Source: SAR92 clade bacterium H921 | Lineage (GTDB): Bacteria; Pseudomonadota; Gammaproteobacteria; Pseudomonadales; Porticoccaceae | Assembly (NCBI GenBank): GCA_025153755.1 | Contig: JAOALD010000001.1 | Coordinates: 992,001 to 1,056,000, forward strand | Direction of reading: 5' to 3' | Length of the DNA: 64,000 nucleotides | In this document: positions 20,797-29,968 of the stretch, piece after piece | Layout: every line of letters begins with the position of its first letter | How positions within the stretch are numbered: position 1 is the first letter of the stretch | The notes under the pieces: model-generated | Told to the model about the DNA's origin: nothing | Databases searched by the model: none | The model's input: only the letters and a program-made list of their open reading frames with translations | Translations under genes and position numbers: made by a program

Positions 20797-21015
20797 ATGG
20801 CCAACTTAAAAAAACATATTAAGCAGCGGTTTACATGGGTAGCGGCAATGCTCGCCTGTTTCGCATTTTTGCTAATGGCCGTCAAAGTCTACGATGTCCC
20901 AGTGGCAACCATGACTGGCAATTTATTGTTTCTGCTTGGTGGCCTGATACTGATAATTGCCACAGCGGCAGTGCTGGGCTGGCTGATAGCTTATTTGCGT
21001 AAGCGATTTCGCTAG
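20797..21015 (+). CDS. Small two-segment membrane protein of unknown function
   Basis: A 72-residue protein with two hydrophobic segments (about residues 13-30 and 40-65) and a basic C terminus (RKRFR). I do not recognise the family. Its TAG stop is directly followed by the GTG of the MFS transporter, so the two are probably cotranscribed and translationally coupled. The roughly 275 bases between ligA and this gene hold no other gene I can support. Confidence 0.6.
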   Translation: MANLKKHIKQRFTWVAAMLACFAFLLMAVKVYDVPVATMTGNLLFLLGGLILIIATAAVLGWLIAYLRKRFR

Positions 21016-22245
21016 GTGTCGTCGCAGAATTTTTCATTCCGCTATTTTCTGGCAACCATAGGTACCAGCAATCTGGCTATGGGCCTGCATAAGGTCCTTT
21101 ATCCCTGGTTAGTGGTCGGAGTGCTCATGGAGTCACCCAGTCGCTTGGGCCTAGCTCAGATGGCGGTATTGTTACCTAACCTAATATTTCTTCTACCTGG
21201 CGGTGTAGCCTCTGACCAACGTCATCGTGGCAGTTGGCTCTCATTTCTCTATCTTACCTACTTGCTACCCCTGGGTATTATTTTAGTGGCCCTAGATACT
21301 GGTGATTTGACCTTTACCCTGCTGTTACTGTTCGGTGTTGCCTTCGGCACTATCTCGGCATTTGTTCAGCCGGCTCGCGAAAGTCTGCTCGGCTATGCGG
21401 CACCCGAGATTATGCATCAGGCGGTGGCCAAGGTCATGATAGTACAGTTTATTTTTCAAGGTATTGGTTATTGGTTGGCAGGACAATTAGATATTATTAG
21501 CTTGCCCCAATTGTTGGTTTTTCAAATATTTATTTTTATTATCAGTTCGATACTTATCAAGCGTAGCCATCCTGTTCCAGACGCCGCTGATCGACCTGTT
21601 GAACAGACAAAAACCAGTAAACACAGTTGGCGAGAACTGGGGGAAGGGCTACAGGTATTTCGCCAAGACAAAAGTCTGATGCACCTACTTATGATTATTT
21701 TTGCTACTGGTTTTTTAGCATTTGGCGTCTATCTAGTGGGCATGCCTTTAATTGCGCAAGAACTGTATGGCGGCGGGGTAGGTCTCTATGCGAGCCTACA
21801 GATTGTTTTTTCAGTGGGAATTGTCAGCGCTAATTTCGGCGTGATGAAACGTAGCAAAATGTTTAGCCGCCCTGGACGCTTAATGATCATAAGTTTTTTA
21901 CTTCGTGGTAGCCTGGTGGTGATTATTGCTGCAGTACCCAGCATGTGGGTGTTATTTGTGGTGGTCTATGTTTGGGGCTTTTTCTCCGGTCTATCCATGA
22001 CCCTCGGTCGCACCATTTTACACAATCAGGTGTCGCACCAAGTGCGCTCAAGAGCTGCATCCGTGTATCAGCTTTGTCTGTTCGGAGGTGCGCCGCTGGG
22101 AGCCTGGGTATGCGGTCTTGCAGTTGAGAGTCTGGGCTTGAGTTTAACCTTTATCGCTGTTGCTGCAGGCACCTTTAGTGTGGCGCTGTTGACTGCCTTA
22201 TTCTCGCCGCTATGGCATGTTCGCGGTGGCATCAACAAGGACTAG
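21016..22245 (+). CDS. MFS transporter
   Basis: A 409-residue protein with about twelve hydrophobic segments and a short cytoplasmic loop in the middle (residues about 185-205), the usual major facilitator layout. GVASDQRHRG after the second segment corresponds to the family A-motif. Resembles the MFS_3/enterobactin-exporter-like branch; the substrate cannot be told. The start is a GTG immediately after the small membrane protein. Confidence 0.8.
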   Translation: MSSQNFSFRYFLATIGTSNLAMGLHKVLYPWLVVGVLMESPSRLGLAQMAVLLPNLIFLLPGGVASDQRHRGSWLSFLYLTYLLPLGIILVALDTGDLTFTLLLLFGVAFGTISAFVQPARESLLGYAAPEIMHQAVAKVMIVQFIFQGIGYWLAGQLDIISLPQLLVFQIFIFIISSILIKRSHPVPDAADRPVEQTKTSKHSWRELGEGLQVFRQDKSLMHLLMIIFATGFLAFGVYLVGMPLIAQELYGGGVGLYASLQIVFSVGIVSANFGVMKRSKMFSRPGRLMIISFLLRGSLVVIIAAVPSMWVLFVVVYVWGFFSGLSMTLGRTILHNQVSHQVRSRAASVYQLCLFGGAPLGAWVCGLAVESLGLSLTFIAVAAGTFSVALLTALFSPLWHVRGGINKD

Positions 22246-22252
22246 AGCCTTA

Positions 22253-23038
22253 TTAGAGCCTAAAGGCAATTAGTGCCGCCGTAACTGCAACATTTAAGGA
22301 CTCGACACCATTAGCCATGGGAATACCAATACGGTGATCGCTCAATGCCGCTATTTCTCTACTGACGCCCTCTGTCTCGTTACCCAGCACAAAAATAATG
22401 GGTGCTGTGGGGGCAAAGTCGGTAATCGCGGTAGACTCATGAGAGGACAGGGTGCATACCTCATAGCCCTGCTGTTTAAAGTCTTTGAGGGCGTCTAGTA
22501 ATGAGTCGCAGCGCAAAATATTGCCTTTAAACAATGTTCCTGCACTGGCCTTAATAACCAAGGGTGATATGTCTGCAGTACCCTTGCTGGGGAGCAGTAA
22601 ACCATAGGCGGGACTGGCGGTAACACTGCGGATAATCATGCCTAGATTTTGTGGGTTAGTCACGCCATCGAGGGCAATCAGTGTCGCAGATTGATCGGTT
22701 TGTAGTGCTTGCCTGTAGGGCATGTATCCTGGGCAGTGAATGTCGCAGGCCGCCCCTTGGTCCTGTTTACTGTTGCGAGAGATGCGCGATAGTTCAGTGC
22801 GGCTGTGAAAACAAACTTCAATATTACGCTGGATTGCAAGCTGCTTAATTTGGTCAATAATACCGCCGCCGCGATTTGAGTCAGCAAGGTGCACACGAAA
22901 TATTTTAAGGCTGTAATCCTGAAGTATCTCTAGCACAGGCTTGCGACCATAAACCGTTATCAGCTGGTCGAAAAAGGACTTGCGTTGAAGATACTCTGGA
23001 CTGTCAGCGCGTTGTGTGGGCGGATTAGACTTACTCAT
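22253..23038 (-). CDS. SpoU/TrmH-family RNA 2'-O-methyltransferase
   Basis: A 261-residue SPOUT enzyme. The C-terminal half has the knotted-fold motifs: LDGVTNPQNLGMIIRS (motif 1), FVLGNETEGVS (motif 2) and IPMANGVESLNVAVTAAL (motif 3). The N-terminal part resembles an RNA substrate-binding domain. It is a paralogue of RlmB at 62976; the target RNA is unknown. First gene transcribed away from the DUF2520 group boundary; it starts two bases after that gene ends on the other side, so they may be read together. Confidence 0.85.
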   Translation of the reverse strand: MSKSNPPTQRADSPEYLQRKSFFDQLITVYGRKPVLEILQDYSLKIFRVHLADSNRGGGIIDQIKQLAIQRNIEVCFHSRTELSRISRNSKQDQGAACDIHCPGYMPYRQALQTDQSATLIALDGVTNPQNLGMIIRSVTASPAYGLLLPSKGTADISPLVIKASAGTLFKGNILRCDSLLDALKDFKQQGYEVCTLSSHESTAITDFAPTAPIIFVLGNETEGVSREIAALSDHRIGIPMANGVESLNVAVTAALIAFRL

Positions 23039-23039
23039 A

Positions 23040-23924
23040 TTATTGATTATCTGAATTTAATAAGTTGGAAATAATCGCTAGATTATCTGCGCAGGCCTGC
23101 CCCTGATGTGCTGATAACTCTAAAGTGGCGTTACCCATTGCACGGTAAACTGTTTGCCACAGATCTGGTTGGCCCTGCAGGGCCAGCAAGTGCGCCTCGA
23201 CAGTGCTGTTGTCTCCCCGAGCTATAGGCCCTGTCAGTGCACTTATCGCATCTGTACTTAGATAGTTATCAACGGTTTGACGAATCAAAGGTTCTAGAGG
23301 GTTGCGATCCATCGCTAGCAGGTCAACGCCGGCCGCGTTAAGCATTTGCTCACCCAGTGCCATCAGACTAACCAGATAATTACAGGTCATTACTGTAGCG
23401 GCGTGATACAGAGATTTGTGCTGGGTTTGAATAGCAAAAGGACGTCCACCAATTTTTGCAAATAAACCCTCCAGCACAATACAAGCCTCAGGCTGGCCTT
23501 CAACCGCGCAGGCAGTGCCGGCAAACTGAGCCAGCGAATTGTCTGGATTAGCAAAGCTATGGATAGGATGCACTGAGGCAGTAGAGTAGAGATCCAGCCC
23601 TAAGGCGTCTGCGGTTAGAGAACCACTGCAGTGAAAGACTGTATCCGTATCGCGCAGTACGCCACAATTTTCAAGAGCGGCACTAGCCTTGGCTATGTGG
23701 TTGTCTGGGGTCGCAATTAGCCAGATATCAGCCGGCTGCAGATTAGCGTAATCCGTTTGGGCAGTACCTGCACCAATAAAGTCTAAAGCGAGGTTGGCGG
23801 ATGTCTGACTGGAGTTAACGATCTGGCCAATAGATAGATGCTCGGAAAACAGCCGGCATAGGGTCTTGCCCAAACGACCAGCGCCGATACAAGATAGGGT
23901 TAGGTCTGAAAGTGGGCTAGGCAT
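23040..23924 (-). CDS. Rossmann-fold DUF2520-domain protein
   Basis: A 294-residue protein with an N-terminal NAD(P)-binding motif GAGRLGKTL (residues 14-22) and ATPDNHI, followed by a helical domain with SVHPIHSFA and the HAATVMTCNYLVSL segment typical of DUF2520. The family resembles 6-phosphogluconate dehydrogenase/ProC-like reductases; no reaction is established. Located between pdxJ and a SpoU methyltransferase with short gaps, so likely cotranscribed. Confidence 0.75.
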   Translation of the reverse strand: MPSPLSDLTLSCIGAGRLGKTLCRLFSEHLSIGQIVNSSQTSANLALDFIGAGTAQTDYANLQPADIWLIATPDNHIAKASAALENCGVLRDTDTVFHCSGSLTADALGLDLYSTASVHPIHSFANPDNSLAQFAGTACAVEGQPEACIVLEGLFAKIGGRPFAIQTQHKSLYHAATVMTCNYLVSLMALGEQMLNAAGVDLLAMDRNPLEPLIRQTVDNYLSTDAISALTGPIARGDNSTVEAHLLALQGQPDLWQTVYRAMGNATLELSAHQGQACADNLAIISNLLNSDNQ

Positions 23925-23932
23925 AATTCAGA

Positions 23933-24679
23933 CTATCTGAGTAAGGCTTTGTAAGCACGTACGGTGTGGGCCATACCCATGGCTAAGGAATCTACGGTAA
24001 AAGCATGGCCGATAGAAACCTCAAGCAAGCTGGGGATACTGGCAAATTTGGCTAAATTATCTTGGTTAAGGTCATGACCTGCATTTACACCCATGCCCAG
24101 AGATGTCGCTAATTCAGCCGCGGCCCAATGTTGCTCAAAGATAGTGTCTAGGTTATCGCTGGACCAGGCTGCAGCATAGGGGCCGGTGTACAGTTCAATA
24201 CGATCGGCCCCAATTTTGGCTGCTAATTCAATTTGTGCAAGATCTGGGTCCATAAAAAGACTTACTCTCATACCCTGATCTTTAAGTCGCCTGATAATTG
24301 GCCGCAACTGCTCTCCCAAGGCCCTGAGATCAAAGCCGTGGTCAGAGGTGAGCTGATCATCACCATCTGGAACGAGAGTGCACTGGTCAGGCTGAGTCTG
24401 TTCGACTAACTCAATAAAGCCCGGATAGTCAGCCATGGCTGGGGCAAAAGGATTACCTTCAATATTAAACTCGACATGGTCAACTGGGGTAACCAGCTCG
24501 GCAAGCTGGTGTACATCCCGGGGGCGAATATGACGTTGATCAGGACGCGGATGCACGGTAATACCATCGGCGCCGTTATCAATACACAGCTGCGCATGGC
24601 TCACTACATTAGGGTAGTTGCCCTCACGCGAATTTCTAATCAGGGCAATTTTATTTAAGTTAATACTAAGATCAGTCAT
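23933..24679 (-). CDS. pdxJ: Pyridoxine 5'-phosphate synthase PdxJ
   Basis: Condenses 1-deoxyxylulose 5-phosphate with 3-amino-2-oxopropyl phosphate to pyridoxine phosphate. The 248-residue TIM barrel has LSINLNKIALIRNSR at the start, DGITVHPRPDQRHI, VEFNIEGNP, CTLVPD, and NAGHDLN near the C terminus, all family landmarks. The ATG at 24679 is preferred; a GTG one codon upstream is also possible. Confidence 0.96.
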   Translation of the reverse strand: MTDLSINLNKIALIRNSREGNYPNVVSHAQLCIDNGADGITVHPRPDQRHIRPRDVHQLAELVTPVDHVEFNIEGNPFAPAMADYPGFIELVEQTQPDQCTLVPDGDDQLTSDHGFDLRALGEQLRPIIRRLKDQGMRVSLFMDPDLAQIELAAKIGADRIELYTGPYAAAWSSDNLDTIFEQHWAAAELATSLGMGVNAGHDLNQDNLAKFASIPSLLEVSIGHAFTVDSLAMGMAHTVRAYKALLR

Positions 24680-24691
24680 CACTTAGATACG

Positions 24692-25345
24692 TTATTTAAC
24701 CGGAACTGGTCTTTCGAATGAGAGCACATTGGCCTCGGGCTTAGCCTCGGGAAGAGGCGTCCACACACTTGGATTAACCAACCTAGCACTGAGAATCCGA
24801 ATGGGCTTTATCGGCACATTTTGATAGCCTTTTTTGGTGGTTGTCTCGACTCCGGCAATGCTATCTACCACAGCCATACCAGTGACCACCTTGCCAAACA
24901 CTGCATACCCTGCCTTGTTATCTGAGGCGTCTAAAAATCGATTGGTCTTATGGTTAATGAAAAATTGTGCCATGGCACTATTGGGATCACTGGTACGTGC
25001 CATAGCTAGGGTGCCACGTTTATTCTTAAGTCCGTTGTTACCCTCATTAATTATCGGGTCGCGTTCAGAGGGACGACTGGTGAGGTCGAAGGTAAAGCCG
25101 CCTGTTTGAACCATGAAATTTTTTATAACACGATGAAAAATCAGCCCGTCATAATGGTAGCTGTTAACATTTTTAATAAAGTTATCAACACTTATGGGAG
25201 CAGCTTTGCTGAAGAGCTCAACGAGAATATCGCCCTTTTCAGTTTTAATTGATACCTGAGGATTTGCGGGAGTCGCAGCATCAGCCAGACTCACAGTCAA
25301 CCATGCTGTAATACCCAGAATAAGACTGCACATAGAATTTTTCAA
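24692..25345 (-). CDS. ppiA: Periplasmic peptidyl-prolyl cis-trans isomerase, cyclophilin type
   Basis: The protein has the cyclophilin core: FHRVIKNFMVQTGGF, GTLAMARTSDPNSAMAQFFIN, and GYAVFGKVVTGM, close to E. coli PpiA. The start is taken as the TTG at 25345 because AGGAG lies nine bases upstream and it gives a clean signal peptide (KNSMCSLILGITAWLTVSLADA). An in-frame ATG at 25396 would overlap the upstream gene and bury the signal peptide; an ATG at 25333 is also possible. C terminus extends about 30 residues past the fold. Acts on proline bonds of exported proteins. Confidence 0.9.
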   Translation of the reverse strand: MKNSMCSLILGITAWLTVSLADAATPANPQVSIKTEKGDILVELFSKAAPISVDNFIKNVNSYHYDGLIFHRVIKNFMVQTGGFTFDLTSRPSERDPIINEGNNGLKNKRGTLAMARTSDPNSAMAQFFINHKTNRFLDASDNKAGYAVFGKVVTGMAVVDSIAGVETTTKKGYQNVPIKPIRILSARLVNPSVWTPLPEAKPEANVLSFERPVPVK

Positions 25346-25386
25346 TGGAACGACTCCTGTTCTAGGTTGAGATAGATGGCAGAGTT

Positions 25387-26169
25387 TTAATGCCATTCGG
25401 AGAAACGTTTTCTACCGCGCAGCTTGGGGATCAAGACCACTAGTAACGCGCCGAGAAATACGGTTATTCCACCATATAAAAACGACTCATTACGCCTATC
25501 ATTTTGTAATTTTTCATAGTTTGCCTTGAGTATGTCATTTTCCCGTTGCAACATATGATCCTGTTTTACCAGCGCTTGGTTTTGCTTATTCAGCGCAATG
25601 GCATCAGAAGAAATCTCTTTTATATTGGCGAGCTCCATGGCAAGGTTTTCCTTGCGGCCCTCAGTGGTGTCGAGTTTACCTCGCAATGCTTTGGACTGCT
25701 GACGAAGCTCATTCATCACTTGTTCTAGCTCGTCATTGCGACTTTTAAGTTTTTTCATCAGAGCTTTATCTTGATTCAGTTGCACTCGGGCTATTTGACT
25801 ATCGGTAATAAACTGCTCTTCCATCCAACCTTCAACGCCTTTATCGGTCCTGAGAAGAGCCCAACCGTTTTCAATGGCGATGAGTTTGAGCTTAGTGCCA
25901 GTTTTGAGACCACGATGCACTATTTTGCATCTTGCGCAGGGCGTTTCCCGCAGTGGCACATAGAATTGGTCAGCTACGTAGCGCGTCGGTTTCGCTATGG
26001 GGGCTCGTTCTGTGACAGCCGTTGCCGGCGTAGTGGGCTGAGCCTCATCAGCAGTTACCACCTCTGAAGTAGCCGGAGTGGTCACCTGATCGGTTGGAGT
26101 CTCCTGCGCCATGGTGGTTGAGGAAAAAGAGGCCATCAAAATGGTCAGAGCTAGTGTTCTATAGTTCAT
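25387..26169 (-). CDS. SH3-domain membrane protein (TIGR04211/YgiM-like)
   Basis: A 260-residue protein with a signal peptide (cleavage near TMAQ), a bacterial SH3 domain (YVADQFYVPLRETP ... GWALLRTDKGVEGWMEEQFI, residues about 66-120), a long coiled coil (about 125-225), and a C-terminal membrane segment with a basic tail. This is the domain order of the TIGR04211/YgiM family, which is probably periplasmic with a C-terminal anchor. The SH3 domain carries a CARC motif that looks unusual. Precedes the cyclophilin gene. Confidence 0.8.
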   Translation of the reverse strand: MNYRTLALTILMASFSSTTMAQETPTDQVTTPATSEVVTADEAQPTTPATAVTERAPIAKPTRYVADQFYVPLRETPCARCKIVHRGLKTGTKLKLIAIENGWALLRTDKGVEGWMEEQFITDSQIARVQLNQDKALMKKLKSRNDELEQVMNELRQQSKALRGKLDTTEGRKENLAMELANIKEISSDAIALNKQNQALVKQDHMLQRENDILKANYEKLQNDRRNESFLYGGITVFLGALLVVLIPKLRGRKRFSEWH

Positions 26170-26311
26170 AGTTGGTCATAGATAGTTTTTTGAAAACAGA
26201 TCATACCCTGAACGGCGCTAAATGATAACTGCTCAGGCGACGTGATCTACAATAAAGTTTTGGCCTTGGACAGCTATACATAGGTGCACCGGCATGCAAA
26301 GTGTGTCTATG

Positions 26312-26611
26312 CTAAGGAAGAACCTTCTTAAAGGGCTTAACTTTCACTGTTGCATATACCCCAGCATCTACATAGGGATCCGCATCAGCCCATGCTTGTG
26401 CCGCCGTCAGAGACTCAAATTCCGCAACGACCAGGCTGCCAGTAAACCCAGCTTCCCCTGGCTCATTGTTGTCAATAGCCGGATGCGGGCCAGCAATAAG
26501 CAGTCGACCAGCTTCTTTGAGCCTGTTGAGCCGCTCCAGATGAGCCGGGCGAGCCGTACTGCGTTTTTCCAGACTATTGTCTATGTCTTCACTAATTATC
26601 GCGTACCACAT
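26312..26611 (-). CDS. yciI: YciI family protein
   Basis: A 99-residue protein highly similar to E. coli Yci[51 protein letters not shown] and VKPFKKV. A ferredoxin-like fold with a conserved His/Asp pair (His24; the AWADADPY aspartates). Biochemical role is unknown in this family. Sixteen bases separate it from the VC0807-like membrane gene upstream. Confidence 0.92.
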   Translation of the reverse strand: MWYAIISEDIDNSLEKRSTARPAHLERLNRLKEAGRLLIAGPHPAIDNNEPGEAGFTGSLVVAEFESLTAAQAWADADPYVDAGVYATVKVKPFKKVLP

Positions 26612-26626
26612 AAATCACTATCCTGA

Positions 26627-27358
26627 TTATTTTTGCTTAACAATGTCTTCGAGAGATATTCCGGTGAGCCTTGTAATACCTCTGAAGAGATAAAAAAGGT
26701 TACCCATCATTACCAGCATTGCGGGCAATGCGATAACTGGAAAACTTAGTGCTGTCATCTTCCCAAGTTGCTCATTAAAGGCAACAGTGCCCGGGTCAGC
26801 AGTTAAAATAATCACAGCGAGCAAGTAATTGAGTAAAGACGACATAAAAAATGACCCTGCTAAAATCCATGAGGCATTTATCAATAATTTATCAAACTCA
26901 GCCTCACGTCCGTTAGCTTGCAATGCAGTATTAATTTTTTTGATTTCTAAAATCGAGTCATTAAGTAAAAGCGTGTGAATCAATGGCTGTGAGGTTTTTA
27001 ATGAAATTAAAGTAGCAGCGCCAAAAATTGCCGGAATAGATGCTTCCTTAATCGCTATATAGATGGCATCTAGTTCAAGAAGGCTTATGCCACCGGTTAG
27101 GGTGACACTAACAACACCAAGAGCAGAAAAAAAGTTAAGTTTTCCGCGGGTAAAAAAATCATGTAGGCCATAAGCAATAGGAAAGGCTAGAGCAACCACA
27201 ATAGCGAGTTTAATACCCAGAAAGTCTTCGCCACTGAGCTTAGTCAATACTAAGGTCGGTACTAGCAGGTTGCAGGCCAGATTTAGTAGCAGGCTTTCCT
27301 GTTTTTCAGGCATATGTTGCTGAGGTTCGCTTTGTGTAAAGTTATCTTGATTTTGCAT
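26627..27358 (-). CDS. VC0807-like / septation-protein-A-like membrane protein
   Basis: A 243-residue protein with a polar N terminus and about six hydrophobic segments (LLLNLACNLLVPTLVLTKLSG; FPIAYGLHDFF; and others). By layout and position next to yciI it resembles the VC0807/intracellular septation protein family. I cannot be more specific. The roughly 270 bases upstream, before yciO, are divergent promoter space with no gene seen. Confidence 0.55.
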   Translation of the reverse strand: MQNQDNFTQSEPQQHMPEKQESLLLNLACNLLVPTLVLTKLSGEDFLGIKLAIVVALAFPIAYGLHDFFTRGKLNFFSALGVVSVTLTGGISLLELDAIYIAIKEASIPAIFGAATLISLKTSQPLIHTLLLNDSILEIKKINTALQANGREAEFDKLLINASWILAGSFFMSSLLNYLLAVIILTADPGTVAFNEQLGKMTALSFPVIALPAMLVMMGNLFYLFRGITRLTGISLEDIVKQK

Positions 27359-27631
27359 GCTTGTTTGAATGGTTGTATCAAAGAGAACCGCATTGTAACC
27401 GCTGCGAAGCCTTTGTCGAGATCGTGGGCCGATCTTTTATCTCAATCACTAAATCAATCAGGTATATATTCCTCCAGTCGAACTAGTCTACGCTCAGCAT
27501 TCGCCTTTGAGGCACTTGTTTTCCATGAAACAGTTGTATCAGATAGCCAATAGTTAACAAAGCTGTGTGATAATAGGTGTCCACAACGACGATCTTTAAG
27601 CGTCCGCGAGCACCTATTTATCGAGGGCAGT

Positions 27632-28252
27632 ATGAGTCAGTATTTTTCTATTCATCCAGACAATCCACAGCAGCGCCTAGTGTCTAAGGTCGCCGACATC
27701 ATTCGTCAGGGTGGGGTAGTGGTCTACCCGACAGATTCAGTCTATGCCATTGGCTGTCATATTGGTGACAAGCAAGCTCTAGATCGTATTCGGAGTATTC
27801 GTGAGTTAGATAAAAACCATAATTTTACCCTGATGTGTCGAAATCTATCGGAACTAGCTAGTTATGCCAAGGTAGACAATAGTGCCTTTAGAATACTTAA
27901 ATCCAGTACACCAGGTGCCTTTACATTTATACTCACGGCTTCATCGGAAGTACCCAAACGGCTGATGCACCCCAAGCGGAAAACCATAGGTATCCGTGTG
28001 CCCGATAGCCCCATTGCTCAGGCGCTACTCGAAGAGCTAGGCGAACCGATGATGAGTGTGACCTTGATTATGCCCAACGACGACTATCCGCTGGCTGAGG
28101 CCTACGACATCCGAGAAGTTGTCGGGTCATTGGTTGACGCTATTGTCGATGGTGGCAACTGCGGACTTGAGCCTACTACGGTTGTCGATATGACCGGCTC
28201 CAACCCAGAAATAAAGCGTCAGGGTATGGGTAATTTTTCTATTCACCAGTGA
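27632..28252 (+). CDS. yciO: YciO-type Sua5/YrdC-family protein (threonylcarbamoyl-AMP synthase like)
   Basis: A 206-residue YrdC-fold protein with GGVVVYPTDSVYAIGC, NHNFTLMCRNLSE, PGAFTFIL, KTIGIRVPD and TTVVDMTG. The sequence is closer to YciO, a paralogue of TsaC, than to TsaC itself; YciO is reported to have weak or different activity. It is upstream of scpA, a common arrangement (yciO-scpA-scpB-rluB). Confidence 0.9.
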   Translation: MSQYFSIHPDNPQQRLVSKVADIIRQGGVVVYPTDSVYAIGCHIGDKQALDRIRSIRELDKNHNFTLMCRNLSELASYAKVDNSAFRILKSSTPGAFTFILTASSEVPKRLMHPKRKTIGIRVPDSPIAQALLEELGEPMMSVTLIMPNDDYPLAEAYDIREVVGSLVDAIVDGGNCGLEPTTVVDMTGSNPEIKRQGMGNFSIHQ

Positions 28253-28313
28253 TTGGTAAATTATGTGGATGTTCACAGGCGGGATTGTGGTTATAATCTG
28301 CGCGTGAATACTG

Positions 28314-29231
28314 ATGGGATATCAAGTGTCGACTGAAACAACTCCAATTGATCCGATTTCGCCCGGGGCTTCAAGTGGTCCAGAGACTGCTGAAGACACC
28401 TCAGTTGAGGCTGTGCCTGCTCTGAAGGCTAGTTCGATTGTGCGCCCACAACAGGAAGAAATGCCCTTTGCAGTGGTTCAGGGGAAAGAGCTCACCATAT
28501 TGCCGAAGGATCTGTATATTCCCCCCGACGCGCTGGAAGTCATACTTGAGGCTTTTGAAGGTCCTCTGGACTTATTGTTGTACCTTATTCGCCGTCAGAA
28601 TCTCGATATTCTAGAAATTAATGTGGCCGAGATAACCCGTCAGTACATGGGTTACATTGAACTTATGGGTGTTATACACCTTGAGCTGGCGGCCGAATAT
28701 CTAGTAATGGCAGCTATGCTGGCGGAAATAAAGTCGCGCATGCTACTGCCCCGGCAGGTGTCCGATGAGGAAGACGAAGAGGATCCTCGCGCTGAACTCA
28801 TTCGGCGTCTGCAGGAATACGAGCGCTTCAAAAAAGCTGCAGAAGATATTGACGAAATGCCACGTATGGGTCGTGATATCCAGCAGGCTAGCGCCCAGGC
28901 TCCTGATCGCGAAAAAGAGCGGCCTCATCCAGATGTTGATATGCGTGAATTATTAACCGCCCTTGGCGATGTGTTGCGCCGCGCTGAAATGTTTGAGAGC
29001 CATCAGGTAGAGCTTGAGAAACTCTCTACTCGTGAGCGAATGTCTCAGGTCCTGGAGAGTCTGCGCGAGCAACAGTTTGTGCCATTTGTCAGTTTGTTTA
29101 AGTTATCCGAAGGAAAACTAGGCGTCGTCGTAACTTTTTTGGCGATCATGGAATTAATTAAAGAGTCATTGGTAGAGATCGTGCAGAGCGACTCCTTTGG
29201 CCCAATACATGTAAAAGCAAGAGCATCATGA
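28314..29231 (+). CDS. scpA: Segregation and condensation protein ScpA
   Basis: Kleisin that bridges SMC heads. The core is recognisable from FEGPLDLLLYLIRRQNLDILEI through ITRQYMGYIELM to the C-terminal winged helix (FVSLFKLSEGKLGVVVTFLAIMELIKESLVEI). It has a roughly 75-residue N-terminal extension. The ATG at 28314 has no clear ribosome binding site; a GTG at 28326 behind GGGA is an alternative. Overlaps scpB by four bases. Confidence 0.93.
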   Translation: MGYQVSTETTPIDPISPGASSGPETAEDTSVEAVPALKASSIVRPQQEEMPFAVVQGKELTILPKDLYIPPDALEVILEAFEGPLDLLLYLIRRQNLDILEINVAEITRQYMGYIELMGVIHLELAAEYLVMAAMLAEIKSRMLLPRQVSDEEDEEDPRAELIRRLQEYERFKKAAEDIDEMPRMGRDIQQASAQAPDREKERPHPDVDMRELLTALGDVLRRAEMFESHQVELEKLSTRERMSQVLESLREQQFVPFVSLFKLSEGKLGVVVTFLAIMELIKESLVEIVQSDSFGPIHVKARAS

Positions 29232-29968
29232 ATTCTGATTTGATTAAAAAAATTATTGAAGGCGCACTGTTAGCCGCTGGCAAGCCCATGGATATAGCGC
29301 GCTTGGAAAGCCTCTTTGAGGACGAAGAGCGTCCACCACGAGACCAGATTAAAGCTGCACTTGAAGAGATTGAGGGCGATTGTCGAGGTCGCGGGTTTCA
29401 GCTCAAGCATATTGCTAGTGGGTATCGTCTTCAGGTTAATCAGGAGCTTGCTCCCTGGGTTAATCGGCTCTGGGATGAAAAGCCCAAGCGCTACTCTCGA
29501 GCCATGCTCGAGACTCTGTCATTGATCGCCTATCGCCAGCCATTGACGCGGGGTGACATTGAACTAGTTCGCGGTGTTGCCGTGAGTTCAGATATTATTA
29601 AAACATTGCAGGAGCGCGATTGGGTTCGTGTGGTGGGGCACCGCGATGTACCTGGTCGTCCGGCGCTGTATGCAACTACCAAACAGTTCCTCGACTACTT
29701 CAACCTTAAAAGTCTTGAGCATCTGCCGGCATTGAGCGAAATAAAAGATTTTGCCGAATTGGATCCAGAATTGGAGTTGGCTCTAGGCGTTGATGCTAAC
29801 ACAGAGGCACTGGCAACCTCAGTTGCGGCTAATGACGAAGTTGTAGCCAATGAAAACGACGTGCTCGACGATAACCAGAGCTTTGCTTTAGACCGACAGA
29901 CCGATGGAACTGAACCAGTAGACAGTGAATTGGAAGTACAGCCCAGCAGCGCCCAAGATTATGAGTGA
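29228..29968 (+). CDS. scpB: Segregation and condensation protein ScpB
   Basis: Partner of ScpA in the SMC complex. The 246-residue protein has two winged-helix domains (SDLIKKIIEGALLAAGKPMDI; YSRAMLETLSLIAYRQPLTRGDIE; VVGHRDVPGRPALYATT) and an acidic, probably disordered tail (about residues 185-246). It overlaps rluB by eight bases. Confidence 0.95.
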   Translation: MNSDLIKKIIEGALLAAGKPMDIARLESLFEDEERPPRDQIKAALEEIEGDCRGRGFQLKHIASGYRLQVNQELAPWVNRLWDEKPKRYSRAMLETLSLIAYRQPLTRGDIELVRGVAVSSDIIKTLQERDWVRVVGHRDVPGRPALYATTKQFLDYFNLKSLEHLPALSEIKDFAELDPELELALGVDANTEALATSVAANDEVVANENDVLDDNQSFALDRQTDGTEPVDSELEVQPSSAQDYE

